From: an uncultured Ruminococcus sp.
GTDB lineage: Bacteria; Bacillota; Clostridia; Oscillospirales; Ruminococcaceae
DNA length: 64,000 nucleotides
Assembly (NCBI GenBank): GCA_945868475.1
Contig: CAMBLM010000008.1
Coordinates: 1-64,000, forward strand
Direction: 5' to 3'
Below, piece after piece: positions 52,305 to 61,044 of the stretch. Below the pieces are notes generated by a model. That model was not told the DNA's origin, searched no databases, and worked only from the letters and a program-made list of their open reading frames with translations. The translations under genes and the position numbers were made by a program. Numbering within the stretch: position 1 is the stretch's first letter; every line of letters begins with the position of its first letter.

Positions 52305-53259
52305 GACCTTTAATTTTGATTTTATCGGAAAAAGAAAGCTTTTCTTCACAATTTCCATTGTGCTGGTCGCATTCTCTATCCTCTCCACATTTATTTTCGG
52401 CGTTGACCTTGACATCCAGTTCAAGGGCGGTACAATCATCACCTACGTTTATGACGGTGATCTTGACTGTGACAGCTTCGTAAACGATGCTAAGGAAATT
52501 CTCGGCGGCGCAGGTGTTAAGTACACCACCGGTGTTGACTTCTCCACCGGCAAGAGCAACATTCAGCTCTCCCTTACATCCACTTCGGGACTTTCTTCCG
52601 ACAAGCAGTTCGAGCTTACAAATGCTCTCACTGAAAAGTACGCAACAAACAACATCGACCTTATTGAATCTTCGGACGTTTCACCGTCTTCCGGACGTGA
52701 ATTCTTCCTCAAGTGTATCGTTGCCGTAATCCTTTCTTCTATCGTGCTTATCATCTATATCGCTATCCGATTCAAGAAGATCGGCGGCTGGCTCGCAGGT
52801 ATTTGTGCTATCATCGCACTTCTTCACGACTGTATCATCGTTTACGGTACATTCATCGTCTGCGGTATGCCTATCAATGCAAACTTTATGGCAGTTGTTC
52901 TTACTATCCTCGGTTACTCGATCAATAATACGATCGTTATCTACGACAGAATCCGTGAGAACACCAAGCTTTACGGCAAGAAGAAGACAAGAGAAGAAAA
53001 CGTAAACCTCAGCATCAATCAGAGCCTTACACGTTCGATCAACACTTCATTGACGACCGTTGTTGCTATGCTTGCAGTTACCATCGTTGCTGCCGTTTAC
53101 GGCGTAACTTCCATCATCTCGTTCTCTCTCCCTGTTATGGTCGGTATGATCGCAGGCACATACTCTTCGGTATGCCTTGTATCCGTACTCTGGTCATTCT
53201 TTGAGGACAAGAAGGACGCTCGCAAGGGTGCTCCGAAGGCTGCTGCAAAGCAGGCATAA
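52297..53259 (+). CDS. secF: Protein translocase subunit SecF
   Basis: 320 residues. 'FNFDFIGKRKLFFTIS', 'DIQFKGGTIITY' and 'LGYSINNTIVIYDRIREN' are SecF hallmarks. Translationally coupled to secD. A strong terminator follows. Confidence 0.95.
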   Translation: MHKTFNFDFIGKRKLFFTISIVLVAFSILSTFIFGVDLDIQFKGGTIITYVYDGDLDCDSFVNDAKEILGGAGVKYTTGVDFSTGKSNIQLSLTSTSGLSSDKQFELTNALTEKYATNNIDLIESSDVSPSSGREFFLKCIVAVILSSIVLIIYIAIRFKKIGGWLAGICAIIALLHDCIIVYGTFIVCGMPINANFMAVVLTILGYSINNTIVIYDRIRENTKLYGKKKTREENVNLSINQSLTRSINTSLTTVVAMLAVTIVAAVYGVTSIISFSLPVMVGMIAGTYSSVCLVSVLWSFFEDKKDARKGAPKAAAKQA

Positions 53260-53271
53260 AAATAGTTCACC

Positions 53272-53305
53272 AAGAGCAGTTTCTGTCGAAGCTGCTCTTT
53301 TTTTA
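53272..53305 (+). terminator. Terminator after secF
   Basis: AAGAGCAG/CTGCTCTT stem with a long T run. Confidence 0.9.
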
Positions 53306-53314
53306 TATAAAGCC

Positions 53315-53343
53315 TTGACTTTACAGGCATTTTATTCTATAAT
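53315..53343 (+). promoter_or_regulatory. glyS promoter
   Basis: TTGACT (53315-53320) and TATAAT (53338-53343), spacer 17. Confidence 0.8.
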
Positions 53344-53413
53344 TATAAGTGATAGTTTTTAGGAAATACTTATTTTTCCAACGTGAAAAATAAAGATAAG
53401 GTGGTTTATAAAA

Positions 53414-54787
53414 ATGGCAGAAAAATCAATGGACAAGATCGTTGCGCTCTGTAAGGGCAGAGGCTTTGTTTACCCCGGCTCCGAAATTTACGGCGGTCTT
53501 GCAAACACTTGGGACTACGGTCCTCTCGGTGTTGAACTCAAGAATAACATCAAGAAAGCATGGTGGAAGAAATTCGTTCAGGAAAGCCCTTACAATGTAG
53601 GACTTGACTCCGCTATACTTATGAATCCTCAGACATGGGTAGCTTCGGGACACCTTGGCGGCTTCTCCGACCCTCTTATGGACTGCAAAGCCTGCAAAAC
53701 ACGTCACCGTGCAGACAAACTCATTGAAGATTTTGACGGCACAAACACAGGCGGCTGGTCTAACGAGCAGCTCGTTAATTATATCAAGGAAAAGGGCATC
53801 AAGTGTCCGGTCTGCGGCAAGCAGGATTTTACCGATATCCGTCAGTTCAACCTTATGTTCAAAACTTTCCAGGGCGTTACCGAAGACTCCAAGTCTGAAA
53901 TTTACCTCCGTCCTGAAACTGCACAGGGTATCTTTGTAAACTTCGCAAATATCCAGCGTACCACCCGTAAGAAAGTTCCTTTCGGCGTTGGCCAGATAGG
54001 TAAATCTTTCAGAAACGAGATCACACCCGGCAACTTCATCTTCCGTGTCCGTGAATTCGAGCAGATGGAGCTTGAATTCTTCTGCAAGCCAGGCACAGAC
54101 CTCGAATGGTTCAGCTTCTGGAGAAAATACTGCAAGGATTGGCTTCTCAGCCTCGGCATCAAGGAAGAAGATCTCCGTCTTCGTGACCACGATCCCGAAG
54201 AGCTTTGCTTCTACTCCAAGGCAACAACTGACTTCGAGTACAAGTTCCCATTCGGCTGGGGCGAACTTTGGGGCATCGCAGACAGAACCGACTACGACCT
54301 CACACAGCACCAGAACGAAAGCGGCAAGTCGCTCGAATACTTCGACCCTGATGACAATTCCAAGTACATTCCTTACGTTATCGAGCCGTCACTCGGCGTT
54401 GAGCGTCTTTTCCTCACTATCGTCTGCAACGCTTATGACGAGGAAACGATCGGCGAGGGCGATGTAAGAACGGTTATGCACCTCCACCCTGCCCTTGCAC
54501 CTGTAAAGGCAGCTGTTCTTCCGCTCACAAAGAAGCTCAAAGAACCTGCAATGGAAGTTTACTCGATGCTTGCTAAGAAGTTCAATGTCGAATACGACGA
54601 AGCAGGTCAGATCGGTAAGCGTTACCGCCGTCAGGACGAGATCGGTACTCCTTTCTGCATCACTTATGACTTTGATACACTCGAAAAGGACGGTTGTGTA
54701 ACAGTTCGTGACCGTGACACAATGGAGCAGGAACGTGTTAAGATCGAAGACCTCGTTGCTTACCTCGACAAGAAGCTTGAATTCTGA
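53414..54787 (+). CDS. glyS: Glycyl-tRNA synthetase (homodimeric type)
   Basis: 457 residues, class II. '[25 protein letters not shown]' motif, '[12 protein letters not shown]' and '[13 protein letters not shown]' identify the eukaryote-like alpha2 GlyRS. A Cys pair set ('[12 protein letters not shown]', 'CPVCGKQDF') lies in the insertion. AAGGTGG lies upstream. No T-box is seen in its short leader. Confidence 0.96.
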   Translation: MAEKSMDKIVALCKGRGFVYPGSEIYGGLANTWDYGPLGVELKNNIKKAWWKKFVQESPYNVGLDSAILMNPQTWVASGHLGGFSDPLMDCKACKTRHRADKLIEDFDGTNTGGWSNEQLVNYIKEKGIKCPVCGKQDFTDIRQFNLMFKTFQGVTEDSKSEIYLRPETAQGIFVNFANIQRTTRKKVPFGVGQIGKSFRNEITPGNFIFRVREFEQMELEFFCKPGTDLEWFSFWRKYCKDWLLSLGIKEEDLRLRDHDPEELCFYSKATTDFEYKFPFGWGELWGIADRTDYDLTQHQNESGKSLEYFDPDDNSKYIPYVIEPSLGVERLFLTIVCNAYDEETIGEGDVRTVMHLHPALAPVKAAVLPLTKKLKEPAMEVYSMLAKKFNVEYDEAGQIGKRYRRQDEIGTPFCITYDFDTLEKDGCVTVRDRDTMEQERVKIEDLVAYLDKKLEF

Positions 54788-54806
54788 TTTTATACAATAA
54801 ATACAA

Positions 54807-54847
54807 AAAGCAGACGTATGAGAACAAAACATACGCCTGCTTTTTTC
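54807..54847 (+). terminator. Terminator after glyS
   Basis: AAAGCAG-CGTATG stem with one mismatch and six T. Confidence 0.9.
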
Positions 54848-54854
54848 ATATTTA

Positions 54855-54954
54855 TACTAAACACCAATTAAAAACTATACAAAAAATCGAGCATAATCTT
54901 GCATATATTGATTATGCGACGATTTTTTGTCTATAGTTTTATTGGTGTTTAGTA
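54855..54954. mobile_element. TACTAA-type palindromic element, copy 7
   Basis: 100 bp from TACTAAACACCAATTAAAA to TATTGGTGTTTAGTA. TTA flanks at 54852-54854 and 54955-54957. It is very close to copy 2 in sequence (both share GCATAATCTTG and GCGACGATTTTTTGTC). Confidence 0.82.
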
Positions 54955-54962
54955 TTACATAG

Positions 54963-54995
54963 AAAAAAAGCTCTGCGGACGAATGCAGAGCTTTT
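54963..54995 (-). terminator. Terminator of the XRE regulator gene
   Basis: AAAAGCTCTGC stem, then a run of seven T on the minus strand. Confidence 0.88.
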
Positions 54996-55001
54996 AATAT
55001 T

Positions 55002-55325
55002 TTATGCAATAGGATTTTTGGGTCTTCTTCCGCGCTTTGCTTTAGGCGCATTGAATTCTTCATCACGCTTCTTTGCAAGCTCATCAAAATTTGCTTTTTC
55101 CATAGCTTCCTTTGACCAGTTCTGAGTGCTGTCATCGGTAAGTCCCATAAGATAATCAATGCTTGTACCGTAAAAGATCGCGAGCTTTTCCATTATGACC
55201 AAAGATGGTTCAAGTTCACCTGTTTCATATCTTGAATATGTCTGCTGAGTGCAGCCAAGATAATTTGCAAGATTTTTCTGCATCAGATCCTTATCCTCTC
55301 TGATCGAACGTATTCTGAGTGTCAT
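55002..55325 (-). CDS. XRE family helix-turn-helix regulator
   Basis: 107 residues from the ATG at 55325. The Cro/C1-type HTH is 'KNLANYLGCTQQTYSRYETGELEP'-like at residues 16-40, then 'LAIFYGTSIDYLMG'. The C-terminus is basic and Lys/Arg-Pro rich ('KAKRGRRPKNP'), like an AT-hook. A GTG at 55337 is closer to AAGGAG, so the exact start is uncertain. Target unknown. Confidence 0.85.
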   Translation of the reverse strand: MTLRIRSIREDKDLMQKNLANYLGCTQQTYSRYETGELEPSLVIMEKLAIFYGTSIDYLMGLTDDSTQNWSKEAMEKANFDELAKKRDEEFNAPKAKRGRRPKNPIA

Positions 55326-55605
55326 AAAAACAACCACTGCTCCTTATATCTAAAATAAAAATAGTATTCTACTATTATTATCTCATATTCATGGAACTAA
55401 TCGTTTTATTACACTCAGTACGAATAATTTGTTAATAATTCCTTTAATATCAAAGTCATATATTAACAAATAAAGTTTGAAATAACTGCTCTGTTTGATT
55501 ACAGGTTCGTATTCTGTTCATTTATGTCTGTTTTGTTAATTAAGTTGGCCTCTTTTCAATAAAAAACTTGCTGTAGACCAAATATTTACAGCAAGTTTTC
55601 ATATT
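55326..55605. other. Intergenic region between PTS and XRE genes
   Basis: 280 bp, AT-rich. It contains a terminator for the PTS gene at 55562-55598. No other named site was found. Confidence 0.5.
55562..55598 (-). terminator. Terminator after the PTS gene
   Basis: Perfect 13-bp stem AAAACTTGCTGTA followed by T run on the minus strand. Confidence 0.88.
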
Positions 55606-57687
55606 TTATTCGATTTTATTTAATCTTAAAAGTTCATCGCCGAGCGAAGCTTTTCCCTCTCCGAGAAGCATTATTTCGCTGTATTCATCCGAGTTGCAGA
55701 CTACCAAAACCGCCGTAGTATCGTAACCCTCACCTGAAATTGCTTCATCATCAAACGTCAGGAGCGTGTCACCGACCCTGATCTTATCGCCGTCTTTGAC
55801 GTTCGCTTCAAAAAATCTTCCGCCGAGCTTTACCGTGTCGATACCAACATGGATAAGCACTTCCGCACCGCTTTCCGATACGATATTTACGGCGTGTTTG
55901 GTATCAAAAACGCTTTCTATCGTTCCATTGCAGGGCGAATATATCCGTCCGCAGTCCGACTTTATCGCAAAGCCTTTGCCGAGAGTTTCTGTCGAGAAAA
56001 CCTCGTCTTTGACCTGCGAAAGAGGTATGACTTCTCCGCTTGTGAATGCACACAGCGTTTCGGGATCGGCTGAAAATGCCTTTTCTTCACGCACAATAAC
56101 ATCGTCAAAGCTGTCCGAAAGCGGGTTTTCCATATAGTCTTCAAGCGCCGACTTTATGACTGAAACCTTTGGACCGAAAACTATCTGTATGCCGTTGCCC
56201 TTACGGATAACGCCCGATGCTCCGCTCGCTTTAAGAGTGCTTTCATCGGTGAGGTCGGTGTTTTTGACCGTCACACGAAGTCGTGTTGCACAGCAGTCAA
56301 GGTCGCTGATATTGTCCTTGCCGCCAAGTCCTTTGAGGAGAAGCTCGCTCGTTTTGTCGCCGTTTTTCTTATTATAATCCGCACGGGTATAAAGCTTAAC
56401 TTCGCCGCTGTCGGCTTCGCGTCCCGGCGTTTTAAGGTCAAGCTTTACTACCATAAAATAGAAAACAAAATAGTAAACAACAGCGTAGATAAGACCGATA
56501 ATAACTATCCATATCCAGTTCGTCTTTGCGTTGCCCTGCAAAATTCCGAACAGAGTAAGGTCAATTAATCCGCCCGAAAATGTCATTCCCACGCCGACAT
56601 TGAAAATGTGCATGAGCATATATGAAAGTCCTGCGAGAACGCAGTGAACGCCGTACATCAGCGGTGCTGCGAAAAGAAACGTGAATTCGAGCGGCTCGGT
56701 TATGCCAGTTATCATCGATGTAAGTGCCGCCGAAAGAAGCAGTCCTCCGACCGCTTTTTTCTTCTCAGGACGAGCGGCTCTGTACATTGCGAATGCCGCC
56801 GCAGGAAGTCCGAATATCATAAACGGGAATTTGCCAGTCATAAATCTTGTCGCAGAAACTGAAAAAGGCTCTGCCGAATTTGAAGCAAGCTCGGCGAAGA
56901 AAATGTTCTGCGCACCCGAAACAAGAGTGCCGTCAACGAGTACCGAACCACCAAGCTCCGTCTGCCAGAACGGCATATAGAAAACATGGTGAAGTCCGAA
57001 CGGTATCAGCGCGCGCTCAATTATTCCGTATATCCAAGTGCCTGCATAACCCGATTCAAGGACAAGCGTTCCGAGCCGTGAAATTCCCGTCTGAACAGGC
57101 TGCCAGATAAAGAACATCGCTGCTCCGACTATGAGATAGACAACGCTGCAAACGATAGGCACAAATCTTGTACCGCCAAAAAATGAAAGCACCTGCGGCA
57201 GTTCGATCTTATAAAATCTGTTGTGGAGTGCCGCAACGCCAAGTCCAACGATTATTCCGCCGAAAACGCCCATTTGGAGTGTCGTTATTCCGAGGACGCT
57301 CGCCGTTGAGTTCGCAGGAAGTGCTTCAGCACCGCCTCTTGCCGTGATGAGCGCAGAAATCGCCGTATTCATCACAAGGTAGGATATCGCGCCCGAAAGT
57401 GCGGCGACCTCCTTTTCCTTTTTCGCCATTCCTATAGCAACGCCCATTGCAAAAAGCAGCGCAAGGTTGTCAAAAACGACACTGCCCGTTTTGCTCATTA
57501 TTTCGAGTATCGTAAAAAGAACACCGCCCTCTTTTATCACAGAGGTCAGGTGATACGTTTCAAGCGTTGTTGGATTCGTGAATGAACTTCCTATGCCGAG
57601 CAGAAGTCCTGCGATCGGCAGCAATGCTATCGGGAGCATAAAAGAGCGTCCTACTCTCTGCAGGACACTGAATATCTTATCTTTCAT
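55606..57687 (-). CDS. Glucose-type PTS permease EIICBA
   Basis: 693 residues from the ATG at 57687, with AAAGGA upstream. EIIC is residues 1-400 ('RVGRSFMLPIALLPIAGLLLGIG', 'ITEPLEFTFLFAAPLMY'). EIIB has the phosphocysteine in 'LDCCATRLRVTV'. EIIA ends the chain with the phosphohistidine in 'VLIHVGIDTVKLGG'. It imports and phosphorylates glucose, N-acetylglucosamine or a similar sugar. The full fusion in one chain is the PtsG/NagE layout. No antiterminator site was seen. Confidence 0.92.
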   Translation of the reverse strand: MKDKIFSVLQRVGRSFMLPIALLPIAGLLLGIGSSFTNPTTLETYHLTSVIKEGGVLFTILEIMSKTGSVVFDNLALLFAMGVAIGMAKKEKEVAALSGAISYLVMNTAISALITARGGAEALPANSTASVLGITTLQMGVFGGIIVGLGVAALHNRFYKIELPQVLSFFGGTRFVPIVCSVVYLIVGAAMFFIWQPVQTGISRLGTLVLESGYAGTWIYGIIERALIPFGLHHVFYMPFWQTELGGSVLVDGTLVSGAQNIFFAELASNSAEPFSVSATRFMTGKFPFMIFGLPAAAFAMYRAARPEKKKAVGGLLLSAALTSMITGITEPLEFTFLFAAPLMYGVHCVLAGLSYMLMHIFNVGVGMTFSGGLIDLTLFGILQGNAKTNWIWIVIIGLIYAVVYYFVFYFMVVKLDLKTPGREADSGEVKLYTRADYNKKNGDKTSELLLKGLGGKDNISDLDCCATRLRVTVKNTDLTDESTLKASGASGVIRKGNGIQIVFGPKVSVIKSALEDYMENPLSDSFDDVIVREEKAFSADPETLCAFTSGEVIPLSQVKDEVFSTETLGKGFAIKSDCGRIYSPCNGTIESVFDTKHAVNIVSESGAEVLIHVGIDTVKLGGRFFEANVKDGDKIRVGDTLLTFDDEAISGEGYDTTAVLVVCNSDEYSEIMLLGEGKASLGDELLRLNKIE

Positions 57688-57775
57688 AAAGCTTATCCTT
57701 TCAGAAAAAATATCATAATTAGTATGACAATTTCCGAAAAGATAATTAATGTAAAATTTTGTATTTATAGAAAAA

Positions 57776-58342
57776 TTATCCGCGGTAAACAAAAACGGGG
57801 ATCGGATAACAGTTCGTTCTGTTGGAAAAATCCGCAGTCACAACTGTGAATTCCGAGCTTTCTATCGACTTTGCATATTCAAGCAGAGCGTCACGCTCCT
57901 CAAAGCCATTCTCCCTGCCGTAATAAATTATCATCGAAAGCAGGCCGCCCTCTTTGAGAAGCGAAAGGGATTTTTCGACCGCCTCAAGGCTTGAATCTTT
58001 TTCGGTGTGAACATTGTGGTCGCCGCCCGGAAGCCAGCCAAAGTTGAATGTTATGCAGGAAACACTTTCGGGCGAAACATATTTGTCCATATCGGTATGG
58101 CTTCCGAGGACAAGCTCCGCTCTGTCGGATAATCCACGCTCCGTAAGAAGCTGTGCGGTGCTGTCGATAGCTGACTGCTGGATATCGAACGAAATAACCT
58201 TTCCGCTTTCGCCAACCAGATCGCACAAAAACGCAGTATCGAAGCCTCGTCCTGCTGTTGCATCTATGCATACATCGCCGCTCTTTACGACCTGAGAAAT
58301 AACATTTTTTGAAATATCAAGTGCGCTTATCTGTTTTTTCAT
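57776..58342 (-). CDS. mnmM: Class I SAM methyltransferase, YtqB/MnmM-like
   Basis: 188 residues. SAM loop 'CIDATAGRGFDTAFLCDLVG', then 'TFNFGWLPGGDHNVHTEKDSSLEA', diagnostic of the YtqB family, now known in Bacillus as MnmM, which methylates the wobble uridine side chain of certain tRNAs. AGGAAAGGAATGG precedes the ATG. It is upstream of the PTS gene on the same strand (88 bases apart). Confidence 0.85.
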   Translation of the reverse strand: MKKQISALDISKNVISQVVKSGDVCIDATAGRGFDTAFLCDLVGESGKVISFDIQQSAIDSTAQLLTERGLSDRAELVLGSHTDMDKYVSPESVSCITFNFGWLPGGDHNVHTEKDSSLEAVEKSLSLLKEGGLLSMIIYYGRENGFEERDALLEYAKSIESSEFTVVTADFSNRTNCYPIPVFVYRG

Positions 58343-58432
58343 TCAAACCATTCCTTTCCTATAAATTGTACACTCTGAAAGAAATTTTGTCAAGCTTAAC
58401 GAAATTCCAAATAAGCTTTAACATAAAATCCT

Positions 58433-58461
58433 TTGACAGCATTGCTTTTTTATGATAAAAT
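58433..58461 (+). promoter_or_regulatory. pdxK promoter
   Basis: TTGACA (58433-58438) and TAAAAT (58456-58461), spacer 17. Confidence 0.7.
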
Positions 58462-58474
58462 TAAACTGAAATAT

Positions 58475-58567
58475 TGTGGTTCTCTAAAAACCGGAACAAA
58501 ATAATACTTCGTATTATTCGCAAAGTCGTAGAAAATTTGCCGTGAGGGAAGTTTTTAGAGGGTCCCT
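58475..58567. repeat. Palindromic leader element before pdxK
   Basis: GGTTCTCTAAAAAC at the left and GTTTTTAGAGGGTCC at the right pair over about 14 positions. An inner hairpin AATAATAC/GTATTATT is separate. It resembles the miniature elements in form, but no target duplication is visible. It lies in the 5' leader of the kinase gene. Confidence 0.5.
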
Positions 58568-58586
58568 ACTGTTAGGAAGTATTTTT

Positions 58587-59447
58587 ATGTATCATAACTC
58601 GGTAAAAGTTGCCGCTATACACGATCTTTCGGGTATCGGAAGATGCTCACTCACGGTCATTCTGCCGACCCTTTCGGCTCAGGGAATACAGGTCTGCCCC
58701 GTCCCGACGGCTATTCTTTCCGCACACACGGGCGGCTTCGGAGAAGTCGTAATGCGTGACCTCACCGATTATATTCTCCCCGCACTCGAACATTATAAAC
58801 AGCTCAACTACAAATTCGACTGCGTTTACAGCGGCTTTCTCGCTTCAAATGAGCAGATCGACCATTGTATGGACTTTTTTGAGCATTACAAGGATTCGCT
58901 CAAAGTCGTTGACCCCGTTATGGCTGACAACGGAAAGCCGTACAAAACCTGCTCCGCCGAACTGCAAAAAGGTATGGGCAGGCTCGTTGAAGTTGCTGAC
59001 ATCATCACTCCGAACATCACCGAAGCGGCTATTCTCCTCGGTGAAGAACCTTATCAGCCCGAGCTTACAGCACAGCAGGCAAAAAGCTTTCTTGTCCGTC
59101 TGAGCGAAAAGGGTCCGAAAATAGTCGTTATAACGAGCGTTTATTCAAACGGAACTTACTGCAACATCGGCTATGAACGTGAACACAGCAAATTCTGGCG
59201 CGTTCGTTACAAGCACATAAATGCAAACTACCCGGGAACGGGCGATATCTTCGCATCAGTCCTCACAGGTTCGATACTCCGCGGTGACAGCCTGCCTATC
59301 GCTATGAACCGTGCAACTGCTTTCCTTGAACTTGCGATAAAGACAACGAGCAGTTACTACACCGACACACGCGACGGAATTATGCTCGAAAGCTGCCTTG
59401 ATTACCTTATCAATGACCCCGTTTTGTGCGATTATGAGCAATTTTAA
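58587..59447 (+). CDS. pdxY: Pyridoxamine kinase
   Basis: 286 residues from the ATG at 58587 (TAGGAAG upstream). Ribokinase-like fold: 'VAAIHDLSGIGRCSLTVILPTLSAQG' start, 'VVDPVMADNGKPY' and 'NYPGTGDIFASVLTG', matching PdxK/PdxY. It phosphorylates pyridoxal or pyridoxamine for PLP salvage. Followed by trmL after 14 bases. The pdxK/pdxY distinction cannot be made from sequence alone. Confidence 0.88.
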   Translation: MYHNSVKVAAIHDLSGIGRCSLTVILPTLSAQGIQVCPVPTAILSAHTGGFGEVVMRDLTDYILPALEHYKQLNYKFDCVYSGFLASNEQIDHCMDFFEHYKDSLKVVDPVMADNGKPYKTCSAELQKGMGRLVEVADIITPNITEAAILLGEEPYQPELTAQQAKSFLVRLSEKGPKIVVITSVYSNGTYCNIGYEREHSKFWRVRYKHINANYPGTGDIFASVLTGSILRGDSLPIAMNRATAFLELAIKTTSSYYTDTRDGIMLESCLDYLINDPVLCDYEQF

Positions 59448-59461
59448 GGGGGACGAAGCTG

Positions 59462-59959
59462 ATGAATGATCTGAATATCGTACTTGTTGAGCCGCAGATT
59501 CCGCAGAATACAGGAAACATTTCACGCACCTGCGCTGTCACGGGCGCACGTCTGCATCTTGTAAAGCCGCTCGGCTTCGAGGTCACGGACAAGCAGCTAA
59601 AACGTGCAGGACTTGACTACTGGAACGAGCTTGACATCACTTATTACGAAAACCTTGACGATTTCTTCGCCCAAAACAGCGGCGGAAAATTCTTCTACTT
59701 CACCACAAAGGGAAAAAATATCCACAGCGACGTTTCCTACCCCGACAACTGCTATCTCGTTTTCGGTCGTGAGGATAAGGGACTTCCCGAGAAGCTTTTG
59801 TACGAAAATCCCGAAAGCTGTCTGCGAATACCGATGCGCCCTCGCCTGCGAAGCCTTAACCTTTCAAACTCTGTTGCTATCGCGGCTTATGAGGTACTTC
59901 GCCAATGGGATTATCCCGAACTTTCCACCGAGGGAAAGCTCACACAATATGAATGGTAA
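59462..59959 (+). CDS. trmL: tRNA (cytidine/uridine-2'-O)-methyltransferase TrmL
   Basis: 165 residues. SPOUT-fold: 'IVLVEPQIPQNTGNISRTCA', 'LVFGREDKGLP' and 'IPMRPRLRSLNLSNSVAIAAYE' (knot). It methylates the wobble ribose of tRNA-Leu. GGGGGA precedes the ATG. Operon with pdxY. Confidence 0.94.
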   Translation: MNDLNIVLVEPQIPQNTGNISRTCAVTGARLHLVKPLGFEVTDKQLKRAGLDYWNELDITYYENLDDFFAQNSGGKFFYFTTKGKNIHSDVSYPDNCYLVFGREDKGLPEKLLYENPESCLRIPMRPRLRSLNLSNSVAIAAYEVLRQWDYPELSTEGKLTQYEW

Positions 59960-59963
59960 CATC

Positions 59964-59994
59964 AGCGGCTTTTGAATTTCAGAAGCCGCTTTTA
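59964..59994 (+). terminator. Terminator after trmL
   Basis: AGCGGCTT/AAGCCGCT stem with TTTT. Confidence 0.85.
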
Positions 59995-60022
59995 CCGTTT
60001 ATATATCAAAAACGACCACCTA

Positions 60023-60049
60023 TCGGCAAACTGTTGAAACCTTTGCCGA
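60023..60049. promoter_or_regulatory. Inverted repeat operator at the lytTR promoter
   Basis: TCGGCAAA, 11 bases, TTTGCCGA, a perfect dyad overlapping the -35 box of the next gene. Likely a binding site for the encoded LytTR protein or another regulator. Confidence 0.65.
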
Positions 60050-60062
60050 GTGCTGATATACT
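60034..60062 (+). promoter_or_regulatory. Promoter of the LytTR/DUF3021 pair
   Basis: TTGAAA (60034-60039) and TATACT (60057-60062), spacer 17. Confidence 0.72.
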
Positions 60063-60088
60063 GTAGCTGTAATGAAGGAGGTGAGCAA

Positions 60089-60529
60089 ATGCAAATTGAG
60101 ATCAAGATCGACAGCGAATTCAAAGAACCAAAGGCGGTAATTTTCACCGATAAAGTGACCGATGAAATAACCGAGCTTGTTCGGCAGCTTTCCGATGAAA
60201 GATCAAGCATTATCGCAGGCTTCAAAGACGGCATGGCTGAATTGCTGGGGCATAATGATATTTTCCGCATCTACGCTTCAAACGGCAAAGTCTATGCAGA
60301 AACGGCTAACGACACATTCACTTTGCGCCTGCGTTTATACGAAGCGGAACAGCGGCTTGACAATCAGATTTTCGTCCGCATATCCAACTCGGAGATCATA
60401 AATCTGAAAAAGGTCACGAACTTTGATCTTAGCTTTGTCGGAACGATTTGCGTTAAGCTTTCAAACGGAACAATTACTTATGTATCTCGGCGCTATGTTG
60501 CCAAGATAAAACAGATTTTAGGAATATGA
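60089..60529 (+). CDS. LytTR-domain DNA-binding protein
   Basis: 146 residues from the ATG at 60089 (AAGGAGGTG upstream). The last 95 residues are a LytTR domain ('IFRIYASNGKVYAET', 'RISNSEIINLKKVTNFDLSF', 'YVSRRYVAKIKQIL'). No receiver domain, so it is a stand-alone LytTR regulator. It pairs with a DUF3021 membrane protein 10 bases downstream; such LytTR regulatory pairs usually have an inhibitory membrane partner that controls the DNA-binding protein. The dyad at its promoter suggests autoregulation. Confidence 0.85.
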   Translation: MQIEIKIDSEFKEPKAVIFTDKVTDEITELVRQLSDERSSIIAGFKDGMAELLGHNDIFRIYASNGKVYAETANDTFTLRLRLYEAEQRLDNQIFVRISNSEIINLKKVTNFDLSFVGTICVKLSNGTITYVSRRYVAKIKQILGI

Positions 60530-60539
60530 GGTGGTCAAA

Positions 60540-61004
60540 ATGAAAAAAAAGCTTATCCTGCGCGGACTTTTAGGATTGCCCGTCGGAATTTCCATAGGTT
60601 TTATAATCACGATAATAATATCGGTATTTATCGGTAATGGTAAGTTTTATGCAGTCACGCCCGAACTGGCGGCTGCAATGGGAAACGAGCTCAATGCTGT
60701 TATTCTACAGACTGTCCTTTGTGGAATAATGGGTATCGGTTTTGCAATGGCTTCTGTGATATGGGAAATTGATTCGTGGAGTCTTGCAAAGCAGAGCGCG
60801 GTATATTTTGTCATCATCAGTGCTGTAATGCTCCCTATTGCCTATGCCGCAAACTGGATGAAGCACTCCGCGGCAGGTGTTATCTCATACATCGGCATTT
60901 TCGCCGCAATATTCGTTATCGTTTGGCTCACGCAATATTTTTCGTGGAAAGTCAAGATAAAGAAAATCAATGCCCGTGTTGAAAAAAACAATTTTGGAAA
61001 ATAA
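60540..61004 (+). CDS. DUF3021 membrane protein
   Basis: 154 residues, four membrane segments ('LLGLPVGISIGFIITIIIS', 'AVYFVIISAVMLPIAYA', 'VISYIGIFAAIFVIVWL'). This is DUF3021, commonly next to LytTR genes and thought to be the inhibitor of its LytTR partner. GAGGTGG precedes the ATG at 60540. Confidence 0.84.
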   Translation: MKKKLILRGLLGLPVGISIGFIITIIISVFIGNGKFYAVTPELAAAMGNELNAVILQTVLCGIMGIGFAMASVIWEIDSWSLAKQSAVYFVIISAVMLPIAYAANWMKHSAAGVISYIGIFAAIFVIVWLTQYFSWKVKIKKINARVEKNNFGK

Positions 61005-61007
61005 AAT

Positions 61008-61041
61008 AAGCCTGAGAGGTTGATGCACTTCTCAGGCTTTG
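61008..61041. terminator. Bidirectional terminator
   Basis: AGCCTGAGA and TCTCAGGCT form the stem between convergent DUF3021 and GH5 genes, with T-rich flanks. Confidence 0.83.
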
Positions 61042-61044
61042 ATA

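Noticed and set aside
53344-53413. T-box riboswitch upstream of glyS
   Set aside because: The leader is only about 65 nt and lacks the T-box sequence and specifier loop.
57712-57730. Single TTAGTA-like end upstream of the PTS gene (AATTAGTATGAC)
   Set aside because: No partner TACTAA end or duplication within reach; counted as chance or a local palindrome.
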